From contig JAVTVJ010000452.1 of assembly GCA_034509425.1 (NCBI GenBank), positions 186,001-250,000 on the forward strand: a stretch of 64,000 bases of DNA, written 5' to 3'. The notes under the pieces were generated by a model that searched no databases, was not told the DNA's origin, and saw only the letters and a program-made list of their open reading frames with translations. Both the position numbers and the translations under genes were made by a program. The DNA is from Eopsaltria australis (taxonomy: Eukaryota; Chordata; Aves; Passeriformes; Petroicidae). Positions 12,446 to 26,900 of this stretch are shown in pieces; the first letter of the stretch is position 1, and every line of letters begins with the position of its first letter.

Positions 12446-15400
12446 ATTAGAACACTGTTATTGACTTTAAGACATTCATTCTCCAGGGTTTAGTGGTGAT
12501 AAAGTTATGACAGGTGATTTCCCATGAGATCAGCTTCTTGTAAGTTACATTCTACTATGGGGGCTTTATGTTTAGGCAAAAAAAAACCCCAAACGTCCTA
12601 TGTATTTTCCAGAAATGAAAAATACATTAGTGGTTCAGAGGTACAATAACATACACAAGCCCTGAAGAAAAAAGTACCATTTAGTCATGTTAACAGAGAT
12701 AAGTGTTAAGCACATTTTTAAGCAAGTGGGAATCAGAAAAAAGTAATAAGCAAAAAAGAGAAACTCAACAGACAATTTTGAAAAAGTAACAAACTAAAAA
12801 CTACAAACAAACCACAAAAAGCAAACAAAACCAGGTAGTAATTTATTACTTTTTTGTTCACAAAGTAATCTGATTGATCTGATTAAGAAGTCAGATCTTT
12901 GAGCATTCTATCATGGTCACTACATTGTTTCACTGTGAAAGTTTTTATTTATTAAAATTTTTATTATTTGCTGTTAGGGTTTTGTTATTTCTATTACTTA
13001 GCTGAGAACTTCAGCTATTCTTTGTCCTATTGTTTTCTGACTTACTAAAAAGTTCAGAATAAGGAATAATGATCAGTTTGGAATAATGAATTACAAATAA
13101 ATCAGTTTATCTGAAAATTTTCTAATGATAATTGCTTGTTCCTAAATTAGGAAAACTTTGGGCATTTTTGCATATTATCATAAATGTTCCAAACATGTCT
13201 GGATAGCAGGTATTGCTCTATCAAAAGTGATGTGCAAAAATAGGAAGATTCTTTAGGCAAAAAAAATATGCAGAACAAGTTAATTTAGTAAACATTTAGC
13301 TGTAGTGGGTGTTAAACAGCAGCTTTTGGGTAAATCATGCTTTGTCAATAACACCTGGTTGTTATTTCCCCACCAGAGAGCAGTGGAAAGTTCATTCTGT
13401 CTTGTGTTCACATTTGTTTCATTGAAGTTTGTTACACTGTGATAAGGAACAGTCTAGAGGTCACAAAGCAAATTACATGCCCTGTACTTCAAACAAGGAG
13501 ACATCAAATGAAATAATGATGTCAGGGCCAAAAAAAGAATTTTTTTCTGAGAAAGAATTAAGTTGTGGGATTTCTTGTTTGGGGAAATAATAGATGGGAC
13601 AAGTTTACATGGATCCAGAAGGTGATTAGATAGCTTAATCAGAGAGAAAATCCACTGGGAGTCCTAAACACAAACCACCCCTGGCTCCAAATATATGGGA
13701 GCCATAGATTCTTGGAAGCAGAAATAAATACAGTGTTTGCTACAGGGTACTGTTGGAGTCAAGGTACAGGCTAGATAGGCTTTCAATCTGTTACAGTATA
13801 GTCATGCTTTTGAATGTCATTCTTTGATTGAGAGATAAAAGCAAGCAGTGAACATGGCAATAACAAAGAAAGAAAGGAAAGCAGAAGCAAGCAATGTTAG
13901 GGTGTGCAACAGTGTAACATTTCAGTTGTAATTAATGGCAGTCATATCCTCAAAGATTTTGATCACTGTATGTGGTGTCTTCATAAATATTTCTTGCTGC
14001 TATTGCAATAAATACGATAGAATAGAAATTGATATCTCAATCTCTAAACAGATCCATGATTTAGACTGCATTGCACTTTAATTTGATAGGATTAAGTATG
14101 TTATTTGATTTCATGGAGGGAGCAATATCTTCCCATGGTGACGATAGCACTGGTGTGAGTGAACACTTCTGGTGCTAACTGAAGTATAACTTTTGTCTAA
14201 ACTACCATTAGTATAAAAAAAATACTTTTTATGGAAATATACCTTAGCAAAATGTAAAAATTTAAAACACCAAAAAGTACATACCCACGTTTTTAGCTAC
14301 AATAACGTACCAGTGTATGTTTTGATATGTAGTAATTTATATGAAAATATAATTAGTTAATTGTTCCTAATACATATATTCAGATTTGTACATATCATTG
14401 AGCACCTTAAAAGGTGTAACCTTGTATTTTTTGCAAAGTTACAAACAGGATATTCCATATAGTCAACTTTATGTGTTGAAATATATTTACTCTGGACACC
14501 ACTTTGTTATCAATAAAAAGCCAATGAAACAAAAACCATAACAATTCCCAAGTCCTGCACAATAAATAATGCAATATATTTACATCCTGGTTAATAAGCA
14601 GAAGAACTCCTATCATAAGCCATTTTTTTGCAAGAATATTTGATTCAAGAAGAGAACAGAAATTCTTCATGTTGAGTTTGTCAGGAATGCCCTAACTGTT
14701 CGCCTGTTAACAATCCTATATCAGTCACACAATACAAAATAAACTTCTAATATTCTGATCTTGTAATACTGATCTTGAGAAGTCTTTTACAGTTGCAATG
14801 TGCTTTTGTAAAAATAAACAAATTAAAGGAGCAAACAGAAGAGTGCTTTTTCTTGAAAATGTAAAGAAGTGGAAGGCAGGTGCTCAGATTATGAGTTTTC
14901 ATAGACACAGTAAATTTTCAGATTAAGAAAGGATGTTTTCATTAATTTTAGGTGTTTCTAGCTTTTTGTGTATGTTGTATATGTATGAAACTGAATTGTA
15001 GTTTTTGAACTGAAGTATTAACAGCATGTTTAAGCCTCATTTTATATCTTTCCTTAAGTCATACATTGTACATTATGCGTAAAACTGATACTGAGAGTAA
15101 AATAGTTTGACTTTCTCATATGTTGGCTTTTGTGAAAATATTATTTTTAGCTTGATAAAGTCCAGATATCTGGAAAGAAATAACTGCCTTTCTATGTAAG
15201 ACCTTAAAAACTCTATATTTATTGGCAATCAAGGTATAACAGTAGTGGGTAGACTGATTGCAAGGCAGAAGCTTAGTGAAGGCCAGATCTGGGTTTATAC
15301 TTCTTCAGTAAATTCATCAAGGCAGTTAATGATGGGTTTGAGGAGCTGTCTGCACTACCAGCCAATGGCAAGCATGCTTACATAACACAAATACATCAGG

Positions 15401-17520
15401 ACTTACAATCTCAGTTGTTTTTATACATGCCAAAAGCTGTCAGACATCTCCTTTAGGGCTTCAGATGTATTTTTAGAAAATTCTAATCTACAGTATCTGA
15501 CAAGCTACTCCTATATTTAATGCAGACATAGAAGTAAACAGGGGCAATAGAGAAGCTTCTGCAAGCTAACAGAATATGTAACATTTTCATCATTCCCCTT
15601 GTACATGCTATAGCTTATTTCTCTAAGAGTGTGGCTGCAGTAATAGCCCCTGTGTAGCTCTCTCTTTTTCAAACTCCCTCCCCCACCCACCGCTTTAAGT
15701 GCTACTTTTTTCCTTCATTACTTTGTGAGATTCAGAAAATTTTTTTTCTTGTTGTGCAGGATTTTTAATCTCTCTGTTTGACAACTATTCACTATTTTCC
15801 AAAGACATTACTTTCAATAAGTGTATTTTAAAAACCCTGTCTTCCAATACTATTAACATTTTCTCTGTCATTTTCTGAGAATGACGTATTTTTGGGAGCC
15901 TGCCCAGCCAAGCTCTGCCAGCACGTTATGTTAAACAATGTATTGAGAGATGTCAAAACAACTCTCAAAAAAATCACATTTATATCAACAATCAATAACA
16001 CAGAAAATAAATTATGGGAAACCAATAAAAATACAGGCCTTCAATGCAATTTGGTATAACTTCAATTACTTTTTTTGACAGCAGCTGAGTGGTTAGGCCA
16101 ATACCTTTCTAAAAGCTGCAGCATACAACTAATTTCTGCTATTACTTCAGAGGTATATGAGTTAATATCTCAACTAGAATTTGCTGATATCTTCATAAAA
16201 GTGCTGGAAATGCCTGAATTCTTCTCTGAACATGGAAACTTCCCTCTAGATATCTTTACAGACCTGGATGGCAACCAGTTTCCCAACCACTTTCACTACA
16301 GTTGTCTTCTATGTGGACATTTATTCAATAAAACATGAAATGAAACTATGATCGGATTTCACCTGGACAACCTACCATATGCAATCAGGTATTCTGAGCT
16401 ACTGGGAAGCTATTATACACATTATTATGAAGAGTTCTATGTAAGAAAGACATCACAATGTACTGCAAATGGGCCTGCCTACTCTTCTAATTCAGCTCTG
16501 TAAGGACACCAGTCAGACAACGCTTTCTGTTATAGCGCATAAGTGGCAAGACATATAGTCCAGTAACAAAATCTCTCTTTTTATGTCACTCACTTTCAAC
16601 ATACTTCAATTACAGCTGACTGCATACCCCAGATCCTTCAACGTCAGTAAAAAATGTGGTAACTGGGAGTAATTGTACATCACACACCACTAGTATGGCT
16701 CACTAGCAGTTAGTCAACCACAGTAAAGCCTGAAATTAAAAGAGGAGAAGCCAAAAGTAAGTCAACATTTTACAGTGGATAAATGGAGCATTTTTGAAGT
16801 CAAAAAACATGCCAAAAATCTAAAAAGATTTCTGGGAAACCTTTCTCACAAAAGGGCACAAGTCTCTCGATGCAATTTTCAGTTTGCTTTTTCTTCATTC
16901 CTGGTGCGCAATAAAATATAAAAGTTTATTTAGTAAATGCTCCAGATGTCTGATGTACTTCAGTGACAAAGTCCTTTCTGAAACATTGAAACCTTGAGGT
17001 CATGTATTATCACTTATCTATTACACATTATGTGAAGGTATCTTTGATGATGAGGGGAAAGAAATCATCATTCCGATTGGTCTTTGTTTCTAAACACCTG
17101 AATTTATTACTGCTCCTATTCCTTCCTAGCTGACCTAGGCTACCATTAAGCTTCTTACTATCAGGGAAGTGCTCTCAAAACTTCTTAAATTCTTTTTGCA
17201 TATTTGATCTTTAACTTGAAGTTATTTTCTCTTGAGATATTCATTTGAAAAGTTGTATCAATCAGAACTTGATTAAAAATGAATAATGGAGACATTTTTA
17301 GGTGGAAAATGTTACTATTTGAGCAGAACCAACAGTAATATAGAATTAATTCATGGCATTGGACCAATGTTTTCCCTCTGTGTAAGAAAAACAAGAGATT
17401 GCTTGTCAACTATGAGACTGCTTCGTTTCACTGAGGACATAGAGGGTTTGAGGGCAAAATGACACAGAAGAAGATCTGTTTTGAGATTGGGGAGATATAA
17501 AGAATGCTTAAAGCAGATTT
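12446..17520. other. AT-rich stretch without recognised genes
   Basis: Nothing is assigned. An 87-codon frame at 16075-16338 (+) starts with TTG and is followed at once by a chance AATAAA. No family resemblance is seen. A 12.78-12.83 kb A/CAAA-rich run is the only low-complexity segment of note. Confidence 0.55.
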
Positions 17521-17632
17521 AAAAAGCACAGGAAGAAAGGAAGGCTAGAAGAGGAGCAATAAAATAAAGAAGGGAGTTCTAAAGAAAGAGAATAAAAGCA
17601 AAGGGGAAGCAAAGGAACAAAGAGAAAGAACT
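17521..17632. repeat. Purine-rich (A/G) low-complexity tract
   Basis: The plus strand is dominated by A and G (repeated GAAAG, AGAAGG and AAAGG words) for about 110 bp. Its complement is translated as Leu/Phe/Ser-rich sequence at 17508-17723 (-). This is simple-sequence composition, not a gene. Confidence 0.65.
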
Positions 17633-20600
17633 GCTCTTGGCAATACAGTTTATCTGATACATTATTATGAAATGTTGCTTCGTTGAAAAGCATTGATATG
17701 TAAGCTCCAAACGTCTGAAACATCTCAGATTTGATTAACTTTCATCAAGTCTAAAGCCTGAACTCCAGAAAGGCTGCCTCGAGGCTGCAGAGACTGGGAA
17801 CTTCAGATTTCCTTCCCCTATCCTGGTTGGTGACCAAAAGCCAGGTGTCCAAGGAGTTCCATAATTAATAATGGGTTTCTAACATTATTAAGTGGTTTAG
17901 AATAGTCCAAATCAAAGTATAAAACCCTGTCACTTCCAACAAATCAGAACTTCTCCTTTGTAAACCCAAATAGTCAGAATGTCTTCAACACTTTTTGTGC
18001 ATGTTCTGGCACTTTGTAGGCATGGACTGTGAGAAAATTAAATCTATTTTCCTGTTTTTCAGTTTCTGGCTACATGAGATAGAAAATGAGTCAGTTTTAT
18101 GAGCAAGTCTTTCCTTAGGGATTTTGCTACAGCAAACCATGAAGCATCTATTACTGTGTAAGTAACTGCAAAGCACATGAATTTTACTTTCCAAATGTTT
18201 TACCCCAGATCTGTTTGTCCAATTACAGGGCAAGTGGCTGCACAGTACGAAACACATAATTATTTATCTTTATGTTCACATGGCCTGGCCTCAAAACAAT
18301 TCCTCTTTCTGTTTCTTTGCTCTATCAAAAAAAAGAGCATGAAGGTTACCTTTGCTTGGAACCAGTGCCTCATTTTCACAAATGCATATGTTTCTAATTC
18401 AAAGCCCCTGACAAACAGAGCGTCCCCTTCAGTATAGGAAAAAATTGCAAGCACCCCACACAACGTGTCAGTCATAGTAGAACTGGAAAGACTTTTTCTC
18501 AGAACTTGAAACTTTCACTTCATCATACTTTTTCAATATTTTGCAACCTGATTGAACTTTTCTTGGCTATGTTTATGTTTTCTTAATTCTATTTTTAACA
18601 TCATATCAAGCAACAGCCTAGCACTTGCACCTTGTAAACTACATCAGTTCTGAATAAACAATGGAAACTTTTTAATGTGCTATCTAATCTTAGGATCTTG
18701 CATTTGTTGTAATATGGCTGTGTGCTCAGTCATAGCCTGCCTTATCTAAATTAACACAAGAGGATTCTGTTCTTTGCAAACAGAACTCTGCCTTTGTACA
18801 GCACTTTCTCTTTAATTGTACTGCACAAGAAAACAGTGAAATGACAGACTACTGGGGAATTTAATAGATAGGGCTGGTTAAGAAAATGAAACAATTCTCC
18901 TGGCTTTTTAATAAATTATTAGTTGAATAGTTTATAAATATGTCTCTAGTGGTAACTGGACATAAAAACCAAAAATTAAAATTGTTATATGTGCTTATAG
19001 CATATGTACTTTGAATAAACGCATCTTTAATGCACAGAAATGTTTACTAGGAAGTTTCAGTTTCTTATGTTTATGCTTGACCATCATTCTCAAGATTCAG
19101 GCCAAATGGATCTTGGTTGCATTTTTTCTCATCCATTCTTTTTGTGTCACCCCTCTGAAAAGTTCAGACTTTCAGTGTAGGTTACATGCAGTTCATATCT
19201 GCATTACCTACCCACTCACCCCGGCTAGAAACATCTTTCCTGATATTAGCACTCAACTCTATAAAAATCTCTGCTGAACTTATCTCTATCCCTTAAATAA
19301 TTTATCCTTTTGTGCTCTCTATTTGCTCACTCTTTTCCTCCTTTCTTACAAAAATTTTGACATCACATAGCTTTAATACATGACTCTTCTACCCACAAAA
19401 ACAAATATGCAAAGCAGAAGTATTTTAAATGGCAAGAAAGACATCATGTATTTGTAAAGAACTAAATCAGTACTTCAGTATAGCTGATTTCACACTGGAT
19501 AGAGCTCGTGAAAATGACAGGAGGTACTGTTAGACTTATTAGTGATTTCCATTAACTCATGTGGGTACCTGATTAAACTTTCTTGCTGTTCACATATTTT
19601 TCTCTAGTATCTGGAGATGTTCCAAAAATTTTTCCTAGAAGATCCCAGAAAATGTCAGAAACTGATCACAGATTTCTTCTTCAGAAAGTCTAAATTACTG
19701 TGAGGCCTTACAATTGTAAGGCTACAAAAACCTTCCAGTTCTTCAGATATTCTGGATAAATATACCCAGATGGTCAGCATAGAGTGAGGAGTTATGCACT
19801 GTGCCCTGCTTTAAACGACTGGCACACCCACAGAGATACAATGCCTCTTCATTTATCAGACTATCCAGGAGTAATCTTATCTCAAAGTAAAGTTTAAGAG
19901 TAGAATGGTGTTTACCTAAACTATGATTTGAGATAGGGGTCATGAAAAGATATGACAAAACATCAGTACTGAGGTTATTTTTAACCAAATGGATTCTCTT
20001 TGGGTGTTCCAGCAGTTATCTGTTTTGTCACTGCTGGGTAATTAGCCCATACAATGCACACTTGACCCTAGAGAGTTCTTTTGGCTACATCATTCTTTTT
20101 CCTATTGTTGAAGAAGACTATCTGCAGCATCCAGGGTGGCTGCCCTGGTGACCCACCCTTTCTCTAAGCCTGCCTAGGATGACCTTATCTTTCTTCTCTT
20201 CTAATGTTTACCTGCCCCTCACACTTCATGCAGCTGGGCACTGAGACAACACAGGGCAACAGAAGGGATTAAATAATTTCCTTTTCTCCTCTTTTAAATA
20301 TAATTTTATTAATCATTTTGTTACTTACTTTAATTACCACTCTGTATTTACATTTTGCAGTTTTCTTGAGACTTCTTGTAAAGCTATTCATGATGTATCT
20401 TCAAAAAGATTAAATGCACCTTTTCCTACTATATTTACAGCTTCTTTTTCTCTGTGTCTCTCTTATGAAAAGCAACCACTGCACAGCAGGGATCACAAGT
20501 TGAAAATGTAATATTCTGTCAACATAATCACAGCCAAATTTTTAATCCTCCACTCAACCCCACAGATATTCACTGCCAAAAACACCATCTAAAGATATTT

Positions 20601-23600
20601 TTTCCTGCTTCCAGACAGAAGGAAAATAATATCATGCGCTTACAGGTTGATAGACACACCTCGAAACTCCATGTGGCAGCTGATCAACAGAAAACTAGAA
20701 GAATCACTCCAAAGCTGTAATTTGTTCTTCTGCCAAAGGAGTAACAGAAAAAACACAACCAATGTATGTTGTGTGGGATATGGAATAGAATGGGGGGAGT
20801 GTGGCTGTCCTGGTATTTCTAGACAGCTGCTCCTGACTGCTGGTGTCTACCTACCTGGGCTGATGACATTCGGGCTATGCTCTGTGACCACGTTCTGTGA
20901 CCATTGGCATGTGTCTCACAGGCACAGTTCCCAGAGAAGTCTGTGATTCGTTCACCAGAAGAAGACTGGATTATCAGAAGCATCATAAATCCTTGTTTCT
21001 TCATCTTTTGGGGTCTATCATTTGGAGATTTTTCCAACTGTTAGTCTGTAAAACAGTCACAACTTTTTGTAATTGAAGGTTGGACATGAAAATCTGACTT
21101 CTTATTGTACCAATAAGAAGAATGAGCATATTTGTTAGAGATGCTAACTAAAAGAATTGGCTTACAGGCTGAAAGGGTGAGCAAGTGTACCAGAATCTGC
21201 CCCTTAGGCTCTTGAATCACACAGATCAATGGAATCAGTAGACTTTTGTCTAACAGTTTCAAAGAGTTACATTTAATGAGTTAATAAGCAGTAATTATGA
21301 AATTTAAAAATAGTTTAATTAAAACAAAAAAGCATAGTAAGTCATGTCATAATTTGAAGCACTAATATGGTCTAAGGCACTCACCTAGAAGATAAAGGAA
21401 ATTATCCACAATAAATTTTAAAACCATGTGACAGACTCATCCACATTTGCTATATTGCAATGAAGATTGTCCCACATCAAGGCAAAGTGACCATGCTGAG
21501 GAACACATAGAAAAAAACTGAAATTGGTCCAATGAAAAATTATGGTGAAAAGAGGGTTAAATTTTCTTCATGTTTTGCACTGGCTTAGTGTTTCCCACTT
21601 TGGAAAATAGATTTACTTTCCATTAAAAACCTACTACTATAACACCATCAAATGACTGCAATCAATGGAAAAAAAAACCCGAATCAGCAAAAACCAAATA
21701 CCAAAACCAAAACAGAAGCTAAAAATAAGTTCTGAAATAGTTGTCAGTACATGTTTCCATTATTTAAAATTCCTGGAATTTTCATTCTAGAATTCTTCAG
21801 ATACTTTTAGACTAGCTAGTCGTTGGCACTCCAGATCTCAGAAAATTGATAATATTTAATCATGATACTCAGGAACTTCTGATTTTTTTTAAATTAAAAG
21901 TATTGCTCCCACAAACATCTTCAATCTATTCCATATTAAGTCTTTAGACTTAGCAGACAGTGATAGTTAAGTTCAAAATTTTTGATGTGTTTTCTCATGC
22001 CTGTAAGAATTATGAATCTGCAAAGAACCAACCAATGTTCTGGGTTACAAATTGCAATTGAACAACCCGCTTTGATCAAAGATCTTTTGATCACTGAAAA
22101 TTCAGTGTAACCATAGTGACTGTATTGGGTTATCTGGAACCTCATTAAGGTGGAAATGTATTATAACTAATATGTCTGAAAAAGACTTTTGGAAACACTT
22201 TGTTCCCTTCTACACACAATACCCAGAAAAAAAAAACAATGTCAATAACTTGAAACATTCAAATAGTAAATAGCTTTATAATTCAGCATTTGTCTTGTAA
22301 TCTCAGGTCATTTTAGTCCAAGCATGTGTGCACACAGCGATCCTCAGTTGTGGTATGTCTGTTTCTGGTGACTTGTATGCCACATGCCACTAATATATCT
22401 ATTTAAGCCATACAATTAGAATCAGACTGAATTATAACCATGGTGTCTAGAATTACAAGCACAATATCTCAATTTATTTTCAATTCTAGATGTAACACAG
22501 CCATTTTTAAGTCCACAGATCATTAAAACAGACATATGATTTGATTAAGATCTATATAAGCTTAATAAGGATAAAAGAATATGCATTCGTGAAGTCAGCT
22601 AGATGATGTCTTTCCATGTGGATCGTGTTTGCAGTTTAGGTCTCATTACCAGTTTTGCTGCTAACTATTATACAAGTGCCAGTAGTAGTAGTGGGAACAT
22701 GGCTTATTTTTACTACTCATTATGCTGAGTGTAACATGAAAATAACTGTTGCATATTCTGATCCATATCTGTAACATATATCTTGAAAATTTGAGAACAT
22801 GGCATGAGAATATTACACTATTTACTGGTTTGCTAGAATATTTCAGGATGGAAAACCACTTTCATTTCAAAAATAAATTTTCTATTTGAAGCTTATTTCA
22901 TCAGTGCTGTAAGTCAGTTTCACCACTAAAAGCAGTCAGAAAACTCCACAGACAGTACATTTAATTCTGTATGACCTCAGAGAAGTTTCATGCTTCTTGA
23001 GGCATTACAGCACACATCACTACACGTCACAGATAGAAACTACTACTGAGAGATTGGTTTTTTTAGTCTAAAAAAGGAGATCATGTTACTTGATAATTAT
23101 AAGTTTTATTGTCTTTAAAAAAATGTGTACCACTTGCTGGAGAGATTTTCAACAATAACTTTGCTTTTAGATTGCTTTTCCCATGTATTCCTAACAATGT
23201 ACTGAAATATAATGGCTTGCAGAACATGCTAGTGTGTATCTTACCTTCAAGGTCTCTTTGCTCATTCTAATGCATCTGAACATTTTCAGTGTTCTAAGAT
23301 TAGGATTAAGTGGACAATTCACACTTTTTCTGTATTTTGTACATCATCTAATCTTTCTGCTGAACAGTTCCTCAAAAATGACAATTAGTGTGTAACATTT
23401 CTTGGCACTCTTTCACAAATTCTCATGCATTTTAGTCAGTTGCTAAGAACAACCATGAAGTTCTTTGGATCTGTTGGGGAAAGACAAGTTACTTATAGAT
23501 AAACTGAAGTAAGAAATGTCAACTGACTCAAAATTAATGTTTTACAAACTACAAATACAAGAAAGGAAGCCAAAAACTAGTCACGACTACGTACACATTG

Positions 23601-23879
23601 ATATAATAGGCACAGCAGAGCAGTGCTGAAAATTCTGGGAGTAAGATATTTGTGGTTACTTGTGCATGAGTTAAGAGCTTTTTAAACAACTATTCATGAT
23701 TGAAAAATAGTTTACTGTTAGTCAATAATTCCCAGTATTAGTGCACCAAGAAATGTATTGATAATTTTGAAGGCGAGAGTTTTGAAGATTTTTCTTACTT
23801 TATTAAATGTCATGGATTCAGATAATGGTAACTTCATCATAGACCATTGAAGTGTAAGTAATAAATAATTTACATTTAA
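17633..23879. other. AT-rich stretch without recognised genes
   Basis: No CR1 or LTR words were identified. A 10-bp direct repeat, TCTGTGACCA, occurs at 20881-20890 and 20894-20903 inside a somewhat GC-richer patch (20760-20960). An A-rich run with AAACC/AAAACC words lies at 21669-21720. Frames on both strands are short and overlapping. Confidence 0.55.
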
Positions 23880-23932
23880 CAAGGATCACGTAGTCCAACC
23901 CCCTTGCTGGTGCAGAAGCACTGCTTTGTGCC
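23880..23932 (-). mobile_element. CR1 LINE 3'-end scrap
   Basis: The plus strand reads AAGGATCACGTAGTCCAACC followed by CCCTTGCTGG and GCAGAAGCAC. This corresponds to the reverse complement of the CR1 3' UTR ('GATCATCTAGTCCAACCCCCTGC...'). The terminal octamers are lost and only about 50 bp is convincing. Confidence 0.5.
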
Positions 23933-26900
23933 TCATTTTTTGGTCATACATGTTAGGTTCTCTGCTCACATAAATAACCTCTTCAAAAAACTTCAGTAAG
24001 GATGTCTTCTCCCAAATGCTGTCACCATAAACTCCACACATAATAGAAACTACTATATGGCAGGGGCTGGACAGGAGAGATGTTTCCTGGTATAAACTGA
24101 ATCAAAATTATTTAATGTTTCGTTAAACAAAAGCAAACCTTCAACTTCTGAAAATCTTTTGGCTCCAAACACAGAACACAGGCTACAGAAATACTATGTT
24201 CCTTTAGGAAACTGTTCATTAGTTTGGCAGGCACACTCAGAACTTTTTCAGGGAACAACATATTTTTAAGAAGCATGTTATGAACAATGCAAATTAGTAA
24301 CCCAATTTCACAAAGAAAAATCACAAATAATTAAAATTTGAGACCTGTTTTCTTTTAATTAAATCTATTAACTTTTCTTGGATAGCCAAAGTACCAGAAA
24401 ATGTTTGGGAGTAAGAAAATGTAATTCATTTGAAGATTTTTTTTTAATAATTACTGTCTGAAGAACTTTGATATAAACTCTACAGTTTTCTTTTTAGTTG
24501 TTTGAATTCTTCTTTGAGCAATGTGTGCTAAACACAACACAGACATTTTAAAAAAATAAATAGGTCATAATTAAAAGTTGCTTAATATTACATTTTTGTG
24601 TGTACTATAGGAAATATATAAAGAGATAATCTGCAAAGGTTCTGTTAGAATTACACTTAAAGTTTGCAAGACATGATGGGACTCACTGTTAAGAGGCTCA
24701 ATGAGGAAGTGACAAAGTCACCACCAGTTTGGTTGTATATGGGGGCTCAAAGATGCAGCATCGGTTGCCTGGAAGCCATGGCAATTCTTCCTTTAATATA
24801 CGAAGCCTGATGTCTGTTCAAATTATGACTAGCCTACTAGCAGTATTAGAATATCTGCTTAGTGTGGCATTACTCCACATGTACTCATCTTGATTGTCCC
24901 TGGATGGCATGATAATTTTCTCACAGTCTATTCACAGAGCATAGACTCCCCATCTACTTCATTCGTATTAAGTTCTCTACATAAGCAATGTGAATTCTCT
25001 CATGGTCAGAACTGTCTTTCAAACTTCCATTCTGCATTGACGCATTGTAAGGGCTAAGACTTAAGGAACACAACAGACAACACTTTTTGTAAAGATTTAG
25101 ATAGTTATTAATGGAATTCTACACTCTACAGTGAAGCACTATCCTTTGAAATATATATATTTCAAAGCCTATACAAAGCAAAATGCTTAATGGACTTAGG
25201 TAGGATTATTCCAGGAAGGCTAACTAATATCCTTTCACTAAACAATCCTAGTGATTCACTTTGTGTTACACATTTGGAAAAAATATGATAAAATGCATAA
25301 TAAAGTTCAAGCTAATCTGGAAAGTAGTGCAGGATGGATAAATCCAAATTAGTAATAAAAGATTGGAACTAGACCTTTATGTCATGTGAAAATATGGTAA
25401 CATCTAGAGAGTCCAATTAAAAGATAATGAGTATGACTCTTTCACTTTGAGTCTTTTTAATATCTAACAATTCCACTTCAATAATTCAAATTAAATCTGC
25501 CCATAATGACAGATTGCTTCCTAAGATAAGGCCAGCTTGCTTTGTTTGATGTAATTTCTTTGTCAGTATAGCTCACTTTTATCTTTGATTTAAGTGCAAA
25601 TTCTTAAAAAACTTAACTTACAAAATATTTATGCAGAAACTGAGTATGCAAATAATCTGCAACAGAAATTTTAGATTAAGAACAATTGAGAGATCAAAAA
25701 GGACATTTAAAATAGATATGGAGATACGGAAAAAAATTATTGAAGGAAAAAAACCACTTCAAAATATTTTCCAAGGCTTTAAGAAAGAACACAAATTAAG
25801 CATTTTTAAAAGTCCAGTTAATATTTTCTTTCCTTTTCTAGGCTCAAGTATTTAGAAATATACTCTTTTGTACCATTCAGCTGGTATAATTTAAAGTGCC
25901 TTTGTTGCTCTTTGCAGACAGACCTGTTCATGTCATCCATTTTATTTACCATGCTCCACTCCTGACAGTGTCAAAATACATATTGCCTACTAGCTCTCAC
26001 ACATGAGAGCTTCCATTGTTTTTCCACAACATTTTTCATTCTCCTTCCTGAATACTATAGAATGTCCAGCATTGAACAGGACAGCATGAAGGGACTAGAT
26101 AAGAGAAATAAAATTTGGGGTTAAAGAGGGCCTGACCCATAATCTGTAGATAGCTAGAGATATGTACAGAGTTTAATTCATGTAGTTATATGAAAAAAAA
26201 GGAGAAATAAAAGGATCTTGTCAGTAGACCTGGTTTATGAGGCCCCAGTAGCATTCTGGCGAAGAAAAGAGGATTTGCACTGCATAGTATCAGAGGAACA
26301 AAAAGTGCTGTGAACATCAAATGAGACTACTTTTCCATTGTTTGTAAAAACCACCATCATACACAACCACAACTTTTGAAATATCTAGCCTTCTTACAGA
26401 ATGTCACAGTGCTCCTGGTTAGTTCTTAAGAATGAGATCAAAGTGAGATTTTCAGGTCTTGATGTTCTTGTTCACACTGTGTTCTTTCTGTTCTGTTCAC
26501 AACACTGAACAGAACTCAATTTTCCAAGCAAGTAACAAGAGAACACATTTGTCACTACTTTGTTCTTTTATAAACCCTTGCGTGTACTCCAAAGGAGAAA
26601 TCTGAAAAAATGCCCACTGACTATATGTTTAGGAAGGATAGTTCTCTCTCATGGACTGAATTCTTCCCTTTTTCATGTTGTTGAAACCCAAACAGACCTA
26701 TCAAGACATCCTCAGAAGAAGTAACACCAGGATTTTTTGTGAAACTGCATCAGTAGATGCCAGCAGAAGATTTGCCCTACTTGATTTACACATAATCTAC
26801 ATATTTACTCTATTTTCCCTTTTGATACTCTTTAGTTTTAGTCAAAATAACCTACATTGACACATGAGATCTTGACTGATCTTTTGCAAGGAATGAATGT

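Noticed and set aside
16075..16338. 87-codon frame ending next to AATAAA
   Set aside because: It starts with TTG, not a usual eukaryotic start. No promoter, splice context or homology is visible, and AATAAA is frequent in AT-rich DNA.
20760..20960. Possible LTR U3 fragment (GGATATGGAATAGAATGG ... GTGGCTGTCCTGG)
   Set aside because: Two phrases recall an avian LTR but the intervening sequence does not align, and no ends or duplication are present.
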